DNA of 64,000 bases from Hassallia sp050875635 (GTDB taxonomy: Bacteria; Cyanobacteriota; Cyanobacteriia; Cyanobacteriales; Nostocaceae): NCBI RefSeq assembly GCF_050875635.1, contig NZ_JBPAOH010000030.1, forward strand, positions 1-64,000, given 5' to 3'. Under the pieces are notes generated by a model. It had not been told where the DNA came from. It saw only the letters and a list, made by a program, of their open reading frames with translations, and did no database searches. Positions 7,303-16,040 of this stretch are shown one piece after another; position 1 is the first letter of the stretch; every line of letters begins with the position of its first letter. A program made the position numbers and the translations under genes.

Positions 7303-9972
7303 CTAACAACTAACAGCTTTAGCTACAAGTTGAGTTTGTCTAGTTGCTTGCGGAACTAAACCTGTTAGGGTTGCAAGTTTTTTTGCTACGAAGTCTGGAA
7401 TTTGTGCTTCTGCACCTTTTGCTAAATAACAATCTTGTAGTGCTAACAGGAAACCTTTGATTAATTCAATATCTGATGTCGCTTCGGCTTGAGTGAGAAA
7501 ATTGTGCCAGGAGGTTTTATCGTTTCCGTAAGAGTCTAGCAGGTATAAGCCGGCGAGATATTCTGCTAGCGGATCGAGGGCAAAGCGAATTTTATTTTCT
7601 TCGGAACCGATAATGTCAATTAGGTGCAAGCGTTTTTTTAGATGTTCCAGACGTGCTTCGGGGTTATCATGAGCATCAAGTGCAGCTAAAACATCATTAA
7701 GTATGGCAGTTGTGGGACGCAAAGTTTGCTTGAGACATTCCCAGGCGATCGCTTTCGCATCTCGTTGTACGGTACGATTATCTGGTTCGTTTTCGGCTGC
7801 ACCTCGGTTGAGTTCGTTGAGGTACGCCAACATCAAATCGGGTATATTATTCGGTAAATCAATCGCTGTACCTTCTTTTGTGGCAATCATCTGTTCTGCG
7901 TAAAGTTTTGCCAGCAATACAGTGATGTTGCGTTGCCCTACCATTAAAGAAAGACGACGACATGCATCAAAATACTCTGGATCGTCGAATAAATTACGCT
8001 TGCCTCGCTGCGTTAAGTATGCTTCCATAAAAGATGAAAGGCGATCGCCTGCAACCCGCAACGGTTTAATTGTCGTTTTCGGTATTTCGTCCAGCTTTTC
8101 TTCAAGTCGGGAAGTGACAATTAAGGCATTCGCTGTAAAATCTGGATCTCCTGGGCGAATTTGCTTGCGTGTGGCTTCGCTCATTTCCGACAAGTGATCC
8201 ACAATTACTAGAATACGCCGTTGCCGCAGCAGATGCGCGAGTAATTCTTCAGGAATCGGTTCTGCTTCCCCAATTAAAGCTTGAAGTTGTCCGCAAATAG
8301 CTTCTGTTAAAGGTTGTTTGCCTGCTGCCACATCAAAGTCTAATTCTTGTTCAATTAAAACTGGCAGCATTTTATGTTGACTGATGCGTTGATTTGCATC
8401 GTCAGACATTGCCCACACTGCCAACTGACAAGCCAAACTAGTTTTACCTGCGCCACCTTCCCCCCAAAGTAGTAAAGTTGCGCGTTTTTTATCGAAAGTT
8501 GGTTGTAAATCTTTTCCGGTGAGGTGAGCGAGGTTATTGTTATCTAGAATAACCGGAATGGGGACGTGAACAAAGCGATCGCTTACGGTTTTCTTCTTAC
8601 CAAATCCCTCTTTAGCCGAGTCGATGTGTGCAGTAACCCAAGCATCAAGCACTCTGGGGCGATAATTAAAAAATTCTATAAATAGTAAAGTGCGGATGGG
8701 TAAAGTTCCCCCACCCAGGATATCAGGTAATTTAAAGCTGGAGAATGGTTTCAGGGCGTTGTCGATGTGTAAAAGCCACAAAGGACGCAAGCGCAGCAGT
8801 GCGAACCAGAGAGAGGGGACAAAGATAATGTAAATTAGCGCACCTGTTACCCAAGGATGTTTAACCATCCATTCTAAGGTTCTATCAAAGAAGCGAGAGT
8901 CTTTTTCTTTTTTCAGGAAATAGAGCGATCGGCGTAAAGGTGCTTTATCTTGGTCTGTAAAATTATCTTTGAGGTCATCCGCAGCTTTTAAAGCTTTTTC
9001 CAAGTTAGATATAGCTTTGTCTAAATCTGTGCTGGATAGTTTACTGGCATTATCTTGATAGCTTTCAGCGATACGTCCCAAACCAGAAATAGCAGAATCT
9101 TTAACCTTATCACCGTAAGGATCAACATCATTATCTTTCAAAGCTTGAATAAGTGCGGGAACAGCCGATGCTGCTTTTTCTCCAATGCTTCCCAAAGCAT
9201 CAGCAGCAAAGTAGCGAACTTGTGCCTCTTTATCATTCTTCAAAGCTTCAGCAAGTGCGGGAACAGCCGATACTGCTTTTTCACCAATGTTTCCCAAGGC
9301 ATCAGCAGCAGATAAGCGAACTTCTGCCTCTTTATCATTCTTCAAAGCTTCAGCAAGTGCGGGAACAGCCGATGCTGCTTCTTTCCCAATCCTTCCCAAG
9401 GCATAGGCAGCAGATGAGCGAACTTGTGCCTCTTTATCATTCTTCAAAGCTTCAGCAAGTGCGGGAACAGCCGATGCTGCTTCTTTTCCAATCCTTCCCA
9501 AAGCAGAGGCAGCAAAGTAGCGAACATTTGCCTCTTTATCATTCTTCAAAGCTTCAGCAAGTGCGGGAACAGCCGATGCTGCTTCTTTTCCAATCCTTCC
9601 CAAAGCAGAGGCAGCAAAGTAGCGAACATTTGCCTCTTTATCATTCTTCAAAGCTTCAGCAAGTGCGGGAACAGCCGATGCTGCTTCTTTCCCAATGCTT
9701 CCCAAGACATAGGCAGCAGATTTGCGAACTTTTGGGTTCTTGTTTTGCAACGCTTTAACTAAATCGGGAACAGCTTTTAAGCCACGTTTCTGCAAGGCTT
9801 TAGAGGCTTTTTCAGATTCAGCATCATTCCCCAACTTCTCAATATAAGAATTAATCTCAGTGTTGCTGACATTTTGCGTCCATCCTTTGCTTATCGGCAG
9901 CACAGACAATGAAAGGCAGGAAAAAGAAAGCGCTACAACTGCGAAAAATCTCGGAAGCGTGCTGTTGCCCAT
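7303..9972 (-). CDS. Exported HEAT-repeat / TM / NACHT-like NTPase
   Basis: An 889-aa multidomain protein. Residues 8-28 are a hydrophobic export signal or anchor. Residues about 60-300 are HEAT repeats of 34 residues, five of them nearly identical. A transmembrane helix lies at about 374-395, followed by Arg-rich positive-inside residues. A STAND/NACHT-type NTPase follows, with Walker A GEGGAGKTS at 504-512 and Walker B ILVIVDH at 587-593, then a helical C-terminal region. Whether or not the first segment is cleaved, the HEAT array should be outside the cytoplasm and the NTPase inside. STAND NTPases are signalling switches, and bacterial NACHT proteins include phage-defence proteins; a receptor role here is inference. 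It diverges from a toxin-antitoxin pair across 109 bases. Confidence 0.85.
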   Translation of the reverse strand: MGNSTLPRFFAVVALSFSCLSLSVLPISKGWTQNVSNTEINSYIEKLGNDAESEKASKALQKRGLKAVPDLVKALQNKNPKVRKSAAYVLGSIGKEAASAVPALAEALKNDKEANVRYFAASALGRIGKEAASAVPALAEALKNDKEANVRYFAASALGRIGKEAASAVPALAEALKNDKEAQVRSSAAYALGRIGKEAASAVPALAEALKNDKEAEVRLSAADALGNIGEKAVSAVPALAEALKNDKEAQVRYFAADALGSIGEKAASAVPALIQALKDNDVDPYGDKVKDSAISGLGRIAESYQDNASKLSSTDLDKAISNLEKALKAADDLKDNFTDQDKAPLRRSLYFLKKEKDSRFFDRTLEWMVKHPWVTGALIYIIFVPSLWFALLRLRPLWLLHIDNALKPFSSFKLPDILGGGTLPIRTLLFIEFFNYRPRVLDAWVTAHIDSAKEGFGKKKTVSDRFVHVPIPVILDNNNLAHLTGKDLQPTFDKKRATLLLWGEGGAGKTSLACQLAVWAMSDDANQRISQHKMLPVLIEQELDFDVAAGKQPLTEAICGQLQALIGEAEPIPEELLAHLLRQRRILVIVDHLSEMSEATRKQIRPGDPDFTANALIVTSRLEEKLDEIPKTTIKPLRVAGDRLSSFMEAYLTQRGKRNLFDDPEYFDACRRLSLMVGQRNITVLLAKLYAEQMIATKEGTAIDLPNNIPDLMLAYLNELNRGAAENEPDNRTVQRDAKAIAWECLKQTLRPTTAILNDVLAALDAHDNPEARLEHLKKRLHLIDIIGSEENKIRFALDPLAEYLAGLYLLDSYGNDKTSWHNFLTQAEATSDIELIKGFLLALQDCYLAKGAEAQIPDFVAKKLATLTGLVPQATRQTQLVAKAVSC
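9139..9760. repeat. 102-bp tandem repeats encoding HEAT units
   Basis: The motif CAAAGCTT at the same place in each unit recurs at 9241, 9343, 9445, 9547 and 9649, a period of exactly 102 bases (34 codons). Two neighbouring units (about 9490-9695) are almost base-identical, which indicates recent duplication. More diverged units flank the array. The repetition also creates long false open frames on the opposite strand. Confidence 0.92.
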
Positions 9973-10007
9973 CAGTATACCTCTGATCAGGAGGGGGAAA
10001 TTACTGA

Positions 10008-10076
10008 TAATCTACATCACTATTACCCGCTTTTCCGTAAAATTGGGCAAACAATGCCTTGCCATGATGTAGATTA
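10008..10076. promoter_or_regulatory. Inverted repeat between NACHT and TA genes
   Basis: TAATCTACATCA at 10008-10019 is repeated as its exact reverse complement TGATGTAGATTA at 10065-10076. The arms lie in the gap between the divergent starts at 9972 and 10082; the second arm ends 6 bases before the antitoxin ATG, over its ribosome site. Antitoxins commonly bind such repeats to repress their own operon, so this is a candidate operator. Its position could also affect the NACHT gene. Confidence 0.6.
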
Positions 10077-10081
10077 GAAGT

Positions 10082-10345
10082 ATGAGTGAGTCCAAATTTC
10101 TGACTATTCAACTTTCTCCTGAGGATCGCGATCGCCTGCAAACTGAGGCGATAAGACTTAATGTGCCTCCAGAAACCTTGGCTCAAACTTTACTGCATAA
10201 CAGTCTGGCTCAGGTAAATCCATTCATTCACCCCCGTGAGGCACTACTGCGACTGCGTGAAATTGCCAGAAAGATGCCACCAGTAGATGCAGTTAAATTA
10301 GCGCGAGAGAGTCGGCAAGAGTTAGAGCAACGAGGAATTTTTTAG
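10082..10345 (+). CDS. VapB-like antitoxin candidate
   Basis: An 87-aa charged, mostly helical protein with no membrane segment. It starts with a short beta-like stretch (SKFLTIQLSPEDRDRLQTEA), as in ribbon-helix-helix DNA-binding antitoxins, and ends with an acidic/basic helical tail. It ends one base before the start of a PIN-domain toxin gene, the usual antitoxin-toxin order. The role is inferred mainly from that context. It would neutralise the toxin and probably repress the operon by binding the inverted repeat upstream. Confidence 0.72.
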   Translation: MSESKFLTIQLSPEDRDRLQTEAIRLNVPPETLAQTLLHNSLAQVNPFIHPREALLRLREIARKMPPVDAVKLARESRQELEQRGIF

Positions 10346-10346
10346 C

Positions 10347-10772
10347 TTGGCAATTGTAGTAGACGCTAACCTACTGGTAGTTTTGGTTAATAACGATCCT
10401 CGTGGCGAACAAGTTCTAATACAGTTTACAGATTGGATAGAGCGGGGTGTTCCTCTGCACGCACCAGATTTAGCACTTTACGAGGTAGCTAATTCCCTAA
10501 CGCGCTCAGTTGTAGCTGCAACTTTCTTTGAAAATGAATTAACAGCAGCTTGGAATTTCCTCTCACATTTGCCAATTACCTATCACCCAATTGTTTCAGG
10601 AACGAGAGTTATTGAGATTGCCTTAAGCTTACGTCGCCAGAGTGCTTACGATGCAGCTTATCTAGCACTGGCAGAAACTTTAGGAGCCGAATTGTGGACT
10701 CTAGATGGACCCCTCTATCGCAATGCAACTGGACAAGGTTTTGCTGTCAGATTGCTAGGAGAGTCAGTTTAA
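10347..10772 (+). CDS. vapC: PIN-domain RNase toxin (VapC family)
   Basis: A 141-aa PIN domain with the full acidic set: D6 in VVDANLL, E46 in LALYEVAN, D102 in YDAAYLALAE and D120 in LWTLDGPL. VapC toxins are Mg-dependent ribonucleases that cleave tRNA or rRNA. The likely start is a TTG one base after the antitoxin stop, so translation is probably coupled; no ATG is available near the N-terminus. All catalytic residues are present, so it looks active. The partner is the 87-aa protein upstream. Confidence 0.87.
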   Translation: MAIVVDANLLVVLVNNDPRGEQVLIQFTDWIERGVPLHAPDLALYEVANSLTRSVVAATFFENELTAAWNFLSHLPITYHPIVSGTRVIEIALSLRRQSAYDAAYLALAETLGAELWTLDGPLYRNATGQGFAVRLLGESV

Positions 10773-10875
10773 TGCTTTATGACTGCCGTCACCCATGTGT
10801 CGTAATTCCTTGAGGTGTTTATTATTTTCGGCGCTCTTGTTGTAGTATGCGGCTTAAGTCAGATATCAAACCACA

Positions 10876-10914
10876 GATCCCCGACTTCTCTAAGAAGTTG
10901 GGGATCTTGTTTTT
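10876..10914 (+). terminator. Rho-independent terminator after vapBC-like operon
   Basis: GATCCCCGACTTCT pairs with AGAAGTTGGGGATC (one G-T pair) around a short loop, followed by TTGTTTTTT. It sits between convergent genes and points to the + strand operon. A close relative of the same hairpin lies at 49758. Confidence 0.85.
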
Positions 10915-10935
10915 TAAGTTGACAAAGCGTGCGAT

Positions 10936-11586
10936 TTAACGACTGGCTACCATCTTTTGAGCCATTTGCAAGTGTTGGGCAACTACCGGCTCAATCTTAC
11001 TTGCAAAAGCCTTTAACTGTGGATCTTGTCCTTGGTTGAGATATTTTTGATACTCAGCGTCAGTTTTAGTATGAGCTTGAACTTGTCCTTGCATGTAAGC
11101 TTGGTCAAACTGTGAACCACTTACCTTTTTCAAGCTTGTTAACAAAGCTGTGTTTTCTGGACCAATAGTAGTTGGCAGCGTAACATTTTTGGACTGTGCG
11201 ATCGGCTTGAGTTCTTTGCTCGATTCGGTATGGTGTTTAATCATCATCTGGGCATAGTCTCTCACAGATTTGTTTTTAGACTTTTGCAATGCTAGTTGAC
11301 TTGTCTGGATTTCAGTCATGTCACTTTGCGCCGCTTTGGTGATAAATTCTGTGTCGAGACTAGTAGTTGAAGGACTAGAATTTCTAGTTGAAGGATTAGA
11401 ATTTGGACTAGAATTTGTAGTAGGAGCAGACATAGTGCCACCAGGAGAACTCATCTGGGCGATAATAGACTGTTTGGAAGTGTTTGCTTGTGCCAGCGCT
11501 GGTATAATGAAGACACTAGCGCTAGCAACTCCTAAAAAGCCGCCAACAATTTTTTGAATCGTTTTTGTCTGATTTTGCATTTTCAT
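10936..11586 (-). CDS. DUF4142 exported protein
   Basis: About 216 aa. A signal peptide (GGFLGVASASVFIIPALAQA) is followed by a Ser/Asn/Thr/Pro-rich linker. The C-terminal DUF4142 domain is helical and contains the conserved MMIKHHTESSKEL segment and repeated Lys/Gln helices. The domain has a ferritin-like four-helix look and is found in exported proteins of unknown function. The reading frame is open up to 11646, but Met at 11586 gives a normal signal peptide and was preferred; another Met follows two codons later. Single gene, convergent with the toxin gene. Confidence 0.8.
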   Translation of the reverse strand: MKMQNQTKTIQKIVGGFLGVASASVFIIPALAQANTSKQSIIAQMSSPGGTMSAPTTNSSPNSNPSTRNSSPSTTSLDTEFITKAAQSDMTEIQTSQLALQKSKNKSVRDYAQMMIKHHTESSKELKPIAQSKNVTLPTTIGPENTALLTSLKKVSGSQFDQAYMQGQVQAHTKTDAEYQKYLNQGQDPQLKAFASKIEPVVAQHLQMAQKMVASR

Positions 11587-11762
11587 TGATACCTGTTTAA
11601 ATCTTTGTAAAATGATTAAGGTTTGAAAACAAGGTTTTAGTTGCACTTAATAAAAGGGTATATATTATAGTTGGTTATAACTTCTACCCCAAGATAGCTT
11701 GCCCTTCCATCTCTAGAGATACTTCGGGTCTATTGAACATCAACAGCGCTGATATTATCAAG

Positions 11763-12617
11763 CTAATTTTTAAGTGCTTTTAAAGCTGCTTCTGCCAATA
11801 TCCGATGAGCGGCAGTTGTTGGATGAATGCCATCCCAGAATAAAAACTTGTCTGGATTATCGCAGACAGCAACATTATTTAGACAAGCGTTGGTTACATT
11901 TGTGAAACCAAATTTGGCTGGCTCGGTAATTGCTTCGCGGTATAAAGAATTCGTGTCAAGTTCGATAATTTGGGTATCATGACCTAACTTATCGTTCAGC
12001 ACCTCAAAGGATTTAGCCAAACTTTGATTGTGAGCGATCGCGCTTTCACTAAGGCTATTAGAGTTTGCTGTGTAACGTGTGGCTGGAAGCTTTCCTAAAT
12101 CAGGTATATTAGCAACGAGAATTTTTTTCGCACCTGCTGTAGAGAGTAACTCAATTGCTCTAGATAAATTCTCGATTGGCATCGTTGAATTGCTACTACC
12201 ATAAAGATAATCATTAGCACCAGCCCAGAGAACATAAAGCGCATTAGGATTTATATCCGGATGAGATGAAGTAAAATTATTAACTTGCGCTAACAATCCC
12301 GGTATTCCATTCATCCCGCTGCTTCCCGTCGTTGCACCACCAAAAGCAAAGTTAGTGCTTTGTTTGGGAGTTAACTTCAGCCCAGAGGCAAGATATTCTA
12401 CCCAGATTAAACCATTAGAATAACGTCCTTGAAAATAGGGAGGACTAGAAGGATAGACACCCCCGGTAGCGCGGTATATATTCCCAGTATCCGAAAGGCT
12501 ATCGCCAAAAATATAGAGTTGATTTATTTTATGAACGCTGGAAAGTGAGGGTGCAAATGTAGTCATAATAAAAGATAAAACAGCAAGAATTGCTAATAGA
12601 AGAATCTTTTTTTTCAT
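11763..12617 (-). CDS. GDSL/SGNH-family lipase or esterase, exported
   Basis: A 284-aa SGNH hydrolase with an N-terminal signal peptide (residues 1-27). Block I is FGDSLSD with nucleophile Ser40; the Gly block is NFAFGGATTG, the Asn block is WAGANDYL, and Asp262/His265 of the triad are in DGIHPTTAAH. These enzymes hydrolyse esters of lipids or polysaccharides, and the signal peptide suggests a periplasmic or secreted role. The length matches the autotransporter-less cyanobacterial GDSL esterases. Single gene. Confidence 0.88.
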   Translation of the reverse strand: MKKKILLLAILAVLSFIMTTFAPSLSSVHKINQLYIFGDSLSDTGNIYRATGGVYPSSPPYFQGRYSNGLIWVEYLASGLKLTPKQSTNFAFGGATTGSSGMNGIPGLLAQVNNFTSSHPDINPNALYVLWAGANDYLYGSSNSTMPIENLSRAIELLSTAGAKKILVANIPDLGKLPATRYTANSNSLSESAIAHNQSLAKSFEVLNDKLGHDTQIIELDTNSLYREAITEPAKFGFTNVTNACLNNVAVCDNPDKFLFWDGIHPTTAAHRILAEAALKALKN

Positions 12618-12935
12618 CGATTTATTCGCGGCAAAAATTCCTGCTTTTTTAGCAGATAAATTTTAATTATTCGCTGGAAAAGCGATTATTATTGTTGTTA
12701 AAAAAAATAATTCTTATAGTATAATAGTTAAGAGTTATAAATAAAAAATTATGTTTGCGTTTGCTTCACACTTCTTTAATGTAACAAGCTGCAAACAGAA
12801 CAATGGAAGGGCAACCGTAATTTTCGGGTGTGATTTTACTACATTTGATGTATTGTTGGTTGTTGAGGCGATGCGGAACCCGCCGTTAGTGCGATCGCAC
12901 CCCAAAATCCACCAATGCCCACAACCGTAATCGTC

Positions 12936-12965
12936 GTAGAGACGTTTTGGACCGAACGTTTCTAC
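12936..12965. repeat. GTAGAGACG..CGTTTCTAC palindromic repeat
   Basis: An imperfect 30-base palindrome. Near-identical copies lie at 17599-17627 and 59895-59923, so it is one of a dispersed family in this genome. Confidence 0.8.
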
Positions 12966-13482
12966 AATAATATGTGTAATTTGCGCTCCCACAGAATCTG
13001 CGCTCGTCTGCCTTAAATTCTTTGACTGATTCTTAATTTTTACTTTATAATCTATAGTTCACTCAATTTTGACTAGTCAGGCGATCGCCTATAGCCAAAA
13101 ATCGCCCTTCTGTTTAAAAACTGTAAATTTTTGATGAAAATACGTCTAAGCTAACACTCAATCTAGCCAAATTACTGTAAGTGTTTAAAGATGCATTATA
13201 AAAAATGATGTTTTTTAGGTAGTTACGCCGAGAATGGGAACCATTTTGAAACTCAAGCAATCTAGCACAACTATAACAAAAGTAAATAAACTCACTTAGG
13301 TAGGTAATGGAGCATTGGGCAATGGGTAATGGGTATAGGGCAATTGTTTAATGGGCAATGGGCTTTTTTAAGAGGGGAAAAGGGTAAAGGGAAAAGGTAA
13401 AAGCTATGGAAATAAAGAGTTATTTAAATACGTGTATTATATTTTTCTTCCCCTTTCCCCCTTTTCCCTTTTCCCAATCATA

Positions 13483-13636
13483 GGCAGATGCTCCACTTGG
13501 GGAGCCACCCCCGTGGGCGGGTTTCCCGACAGTCGCGGGAGTGGCGTGAAACCCCAAGACCCAACGGGAGAGCCAGTCCCCCATCGATCAGGGAGACCGC
13601 GCCCGTCGGGGGCTGGTCTCACCGCACTGCCTCCCC
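13483..13636 (-). repeat. Dispersed insert, long form, inverted
   Basis: A G+C-rich 154-base block bounded by GGCAGATGCTCC on the left and CACCGCACTGCCTCCC on the right. The reverse-complement ends GAGGCAGTGCG and GCACCTGC occur at 24851-24995, 28584-28626 and 30342-30384 with different interiors. It lies inside a heptamer-type array. Confidence 0.75.
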
Positions 13637-13721
13637 CTCCTCAACCATGCCCGATGCCCATTGCCCTATGCCCGATTACGCAACTTTTTTTTTAGTAATG
13701 TTTAATGATTTCTATCTGTTT

Positions 13722-13755
13722 TTGATCCCCATTTCGATAAAATGGCTGGGGATCA
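13722..13755. promoter_or_regulatory. Inverted repeat upstream of the YraQ permease
   Basis: TGATCCCCAT and TGGGGATCA face each other across a 15-base A+T-rich spacer, 37 bases before the permease start. It could be an operator or a hairpin in the leader. It does not match the Zur box as I know it. Confidence 0.45.
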
Positions 13756-13791
13756 CCACTTCAACTCACACCGCTTTGATCGGCGACACAC

Positions 13792-14847
13792 ATGAATCAA
13801 CTGAACAATGGTTTCACCCTATTTCTTAGTCTGCTAGTAGAAGCGATACCGTTTTTACTGCTAGGGGTATTGTTCTCCAGTTTGCTGTTATTGTTTGTCG
13901 ATGAGCGCAAATTGGTGGCGGCAATGCCAAAAAATCCGCTGCTGGGTGCGTTTGCTGGGAGTTTGATCGGCTTTTTGTTTCCGGTGTGTGAGTGCGGCAA
14001 CGTGCCGGTAGCGCGGCGATTGCTGATGCAAGGAGTACCTACACCCGTGGCAATTGGTTTTTTGCTGGCAGCACCAACTGTTAACCCGATTGTGATTTGG
14101 GCAACTTGGACGGCGTTTCGCGATCAGCCAGAGATAGTGGTGTTACGAGTGGTGTTTTCGCTATTAATCGCCACGATAATCGGGTTTGTCTTTAGTTTTC
14201 AAAAGGATTTGAGTCCGATTTTGAATAGCGCGATCGCTCGTTATCTGAAGTTTAACCCACCACGCAAACCAGAACCCAAACGGCGAACTCATCGTTCCCA
14301 GGCAGCCAAAGAAGCAACAGCATCTGGTTTATTACAGTCAGGGACTTATTTTTTAGGAGGAAAAGCCGGTTCAAGCATTAAGATAGATAGTAATTTAATG
14401 CAGACGACTGAGCCAACTTCTACACCCTTAAAACCGCTAAAAGATAAACTGCGGCTATTGCTAGATAATACCGTCCAAGAATTGCGAGAATTAGGCGCAG
14501 TGATGGTTATCGGCAGTGCGATCGCCGCAGCAATTCAAGTGTTAGCCCCCCGTGACTTAATACTCAGTCTCGGTGCGGGTCCTGTTAGCTCGATCGCTAC
14601 CATGCTGATATTAGCGGCTGTTGTGTCAATTTGTTCCACAGTCGATTCATTCTTTGCCCTGTCTTTTGCCTCCACATTTACCAGTGGTTCTTTATTAGCA
14701 TTCCTGGTATATGGTCCAATGATTGACATTAAAGGCGTTGGTTTAATGTTGACAATTTTCAAGCCACGAACTGTATTTTACTTATTTGGCTTGGCAGGAC
14801 TATTGACATTTTTACTTACGCTTTTCATCAACTTGCACGTAATTTAA
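13792..14847 (+). CDS. YraQ-family (DUF318) permease
   Basis: A 351-aa polytopic membrane protein with about eight hydrophobic segments in two halves, split by a basic cytoplasmic loop at roughly residues 150-215. The family signature PVCECGNVPVARRL is present, with Cys66 and Cys68, as is the second-half pair ...VSICSTVDSFF. YraQ permeases of this type are predicted transporters, and the Cys pair suggests metal or thiol involvement. It is followed by a TIGR03943 gene; this pairing (YcgR/YcgQ in Bacillus) is widespread. Substrate unknown. Confidence 0.82.
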   Translation: MNQLNNGFTLFLSLLVEAIPFLLLGVLFSSLLLLFVDERKLVAAMPKNPLLGAFAGSLIGFLFPVCECGNVPVARRLLMQGVPTPVAIGFLLAAPTVNPIVIWATWTAFRDQPEIVVLRVVFSLLIATIIGFVFSFQKDLSPILNSAIARYLKFNPPRKPEPKRRTHRSQAAKEATASGLLQSGTYFLGGKAGSSIKIDSNLMQTTEPTSTPLKPLKDKLRLLLDNTVQELRELGAVMVIGSAIAAAIQVLAPRDLILSLGAGPVSSIATMLILAAVVSICSTVDSFFALSFASTFTSGSLLAFLVYGPMIDIKGVGLMLTIFKPRTVFYLFGLAGLLTFLLTLFINLHVI

Positions 14848-14859
14848 TAAATTTGATAG

Positions 14860-15045
14860 TTGTTGGTTGATAGTTGATAGTTGATAGTGGAGCGTGGATA
14901 GTAGAAGCGTGGGAGCGTAGATAGTAATTAGCAACTAAGAACTCACAACGCTCCAACGCTTTTTTTGTACAGACGTTTTATTGTCACGTCTCTACCGCTC
15001 CAACTAACAATTAACAACTAACCACTAACTACTAACCCATTACCA
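14860..15045. repeat. GTTGATA/GTGGATAG heptamer-type repeats
   Basis: Seven-base variants of TTGATAG and GTGGATA, then a mirrored CTAACAA/CTAACTA block. The array fills the gap between two genes that otherwise look like an operon. Confidence 0.85.
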
Positions 15046-15816
15046 ATGACCACCCCAAATCGAAAACCTAAAAAACCAAATTTGTTACTTCCTTGGCTGG
15101 ATGTTATAGCAATTGCAGCTTGGGGAATTTTATTGTTGAAATACTGGCTGACTGGCAAGCTAAATTTGTTAATTCATCCGAATTATTTTTGGTTAGCGAT
15201 CGCCAGCGGTATCAGCTTGCTAATTGTCGCTTTTTTCAGAGCGCAAGAACTGTGGCGGCGACGACGGCGTGATATTATACCCAGTGCCGAACATGTAAAT
15301 TTATTTCCCCCTGCTTGGGGTAGTGCTTTGGTATTAACAGCGGCAATTCTCGGATTAATTTTTACACCGCGAGTCTTTGCTAGTGACAAAGCACTGCAAC
15401 GAGATGTTACTGATTTCTTGGGAACAGCCCGCATCAAACCCCAAGCATTTCGTGCTTCCACTCCTCCAGAGAAGCGATCGCTTGTAGACTGGGTACGCGA
15501 ACTTAATGTTTATCCAGAACCAGATAAATATTCAGGACAAAAAGCCAAAGTGCAGGGATTTGTGATTCACCCGCCAAATTTACAAAAAGATTATTTGTTC
15601 TTAGGTAAATTTGTTCTAACTTGCTGTGCCGCAGACGCTTATCCTGTAGGATTACCCGTAAAATTAACTCCAAATAGCGAACAATACACACCTGATACCT
15701 GGCTAGAAGTAGAAGGACAAATGGCAACAGAAACTCTGTCCGGCAAACGCCAGCTCACCATCGCTGCCAGTTCCATTAAAAAAATTCCCCAACCAAAAGA
15801 TCCATATAGTTATTAG
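15046..15816 (+). CDS. TIGR03943-family membrane protein
   Basis: A 256-aa protein with three membrane segments in the first 115 residues, an Arg-rich cytoplasmic loop (WRRRRRD), and a C-terminal extracytoplasmic domain with VLTCCAADAYPVGLPV. The family is partner to YraQ-like permeases; the Cys pair in the C-terminal domain parallels the CxC of the permease. A shared transport or metal-handling complex is inferred from gene order. The two genes are 198 bases apart because repeat arrays have accumulated between them. Confidence 0.8.
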   Translation: MTTPNRKPKKPNLLLPWLDVIAIAAWGILLLKYWLTGKLNLLIHPNYFWLAIASGISLLIVAFFRAQELWRRRRRDIIPSAEHVNLFPPAWGSALVLTAAILGLIFTPRVFASDKALQRDVTDFLGTARIKPQAFRASTPPEKRSLVDWVRELNVYPEPDKYSGQKAKVQGFVIHPPNLQKDYLFLGKFVLTCCAADAYPVGLPVKLTPNSEQYTPDTWLEVEGQMATETLSGKRQLTIAASSIKKIPQPKDPYSY

Positions 15817-16040
15817 TTATTTGTTGGTTGTTAGTGGTTAATTGTTATTTGTTGGTGGTTAGTTGTGAGTGGTTAGTTGTGAATTGTGAGTTGTTAGTTG
15901 TGAGTTGTGAGTTGTTAGTTGTTAGTTGCTAATTACTATCCAAATTCCACTATCCACTATCGACTATTTACTATCCACTATCCAAATTCCACTATCCAAA
16001 TTCCACTACCCACTATCCACTACCCACTATCCACTATCCA
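15817..16040. repeat. GTTAGTTGTGA and CCACTAT heptamer-type arrays
   Basis: Two blocks: variants of TGGTTAGTTGT up to about 15930, then units of CCACTATC/CAAATTC. The second block runs right up to the next ATG and leaves no recognisable ribosome binding site for that gene. Confidence 0.88.

Larger units (their letters stand above)
12618..13791. other. Long intergenic region with dispersed repeats
   Basis: About 1.17 kb without a credible gene. From the left: an A+T-rich stretch; a GTAGAGACGTTT..GTTTCTAC palindrome (12936-12965); G-rich units (13310-13400); C/T-rich mirror units (13440-13480); a dispersed insert (13483-13636); and an inverted repeat just before the YraQ gene. An 85-codon frame at 12735-12992 on the minus strand includes the palindrome and looks random. 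Confidence 0.7.

Noticed and set aside
9153..9762. Long plus-strand frames of 201 and 112 codons with internal repetition
   Set aside because: They are the antisense reading of the 102-bp HEAT repeats. The composition is unnatural and the opposite frame has clear family motifs.
12735..12992. 85-codon minus-strand frame
   Set aside because: It includes a dispersed palindrome and has no family resemblance or ribosome site.
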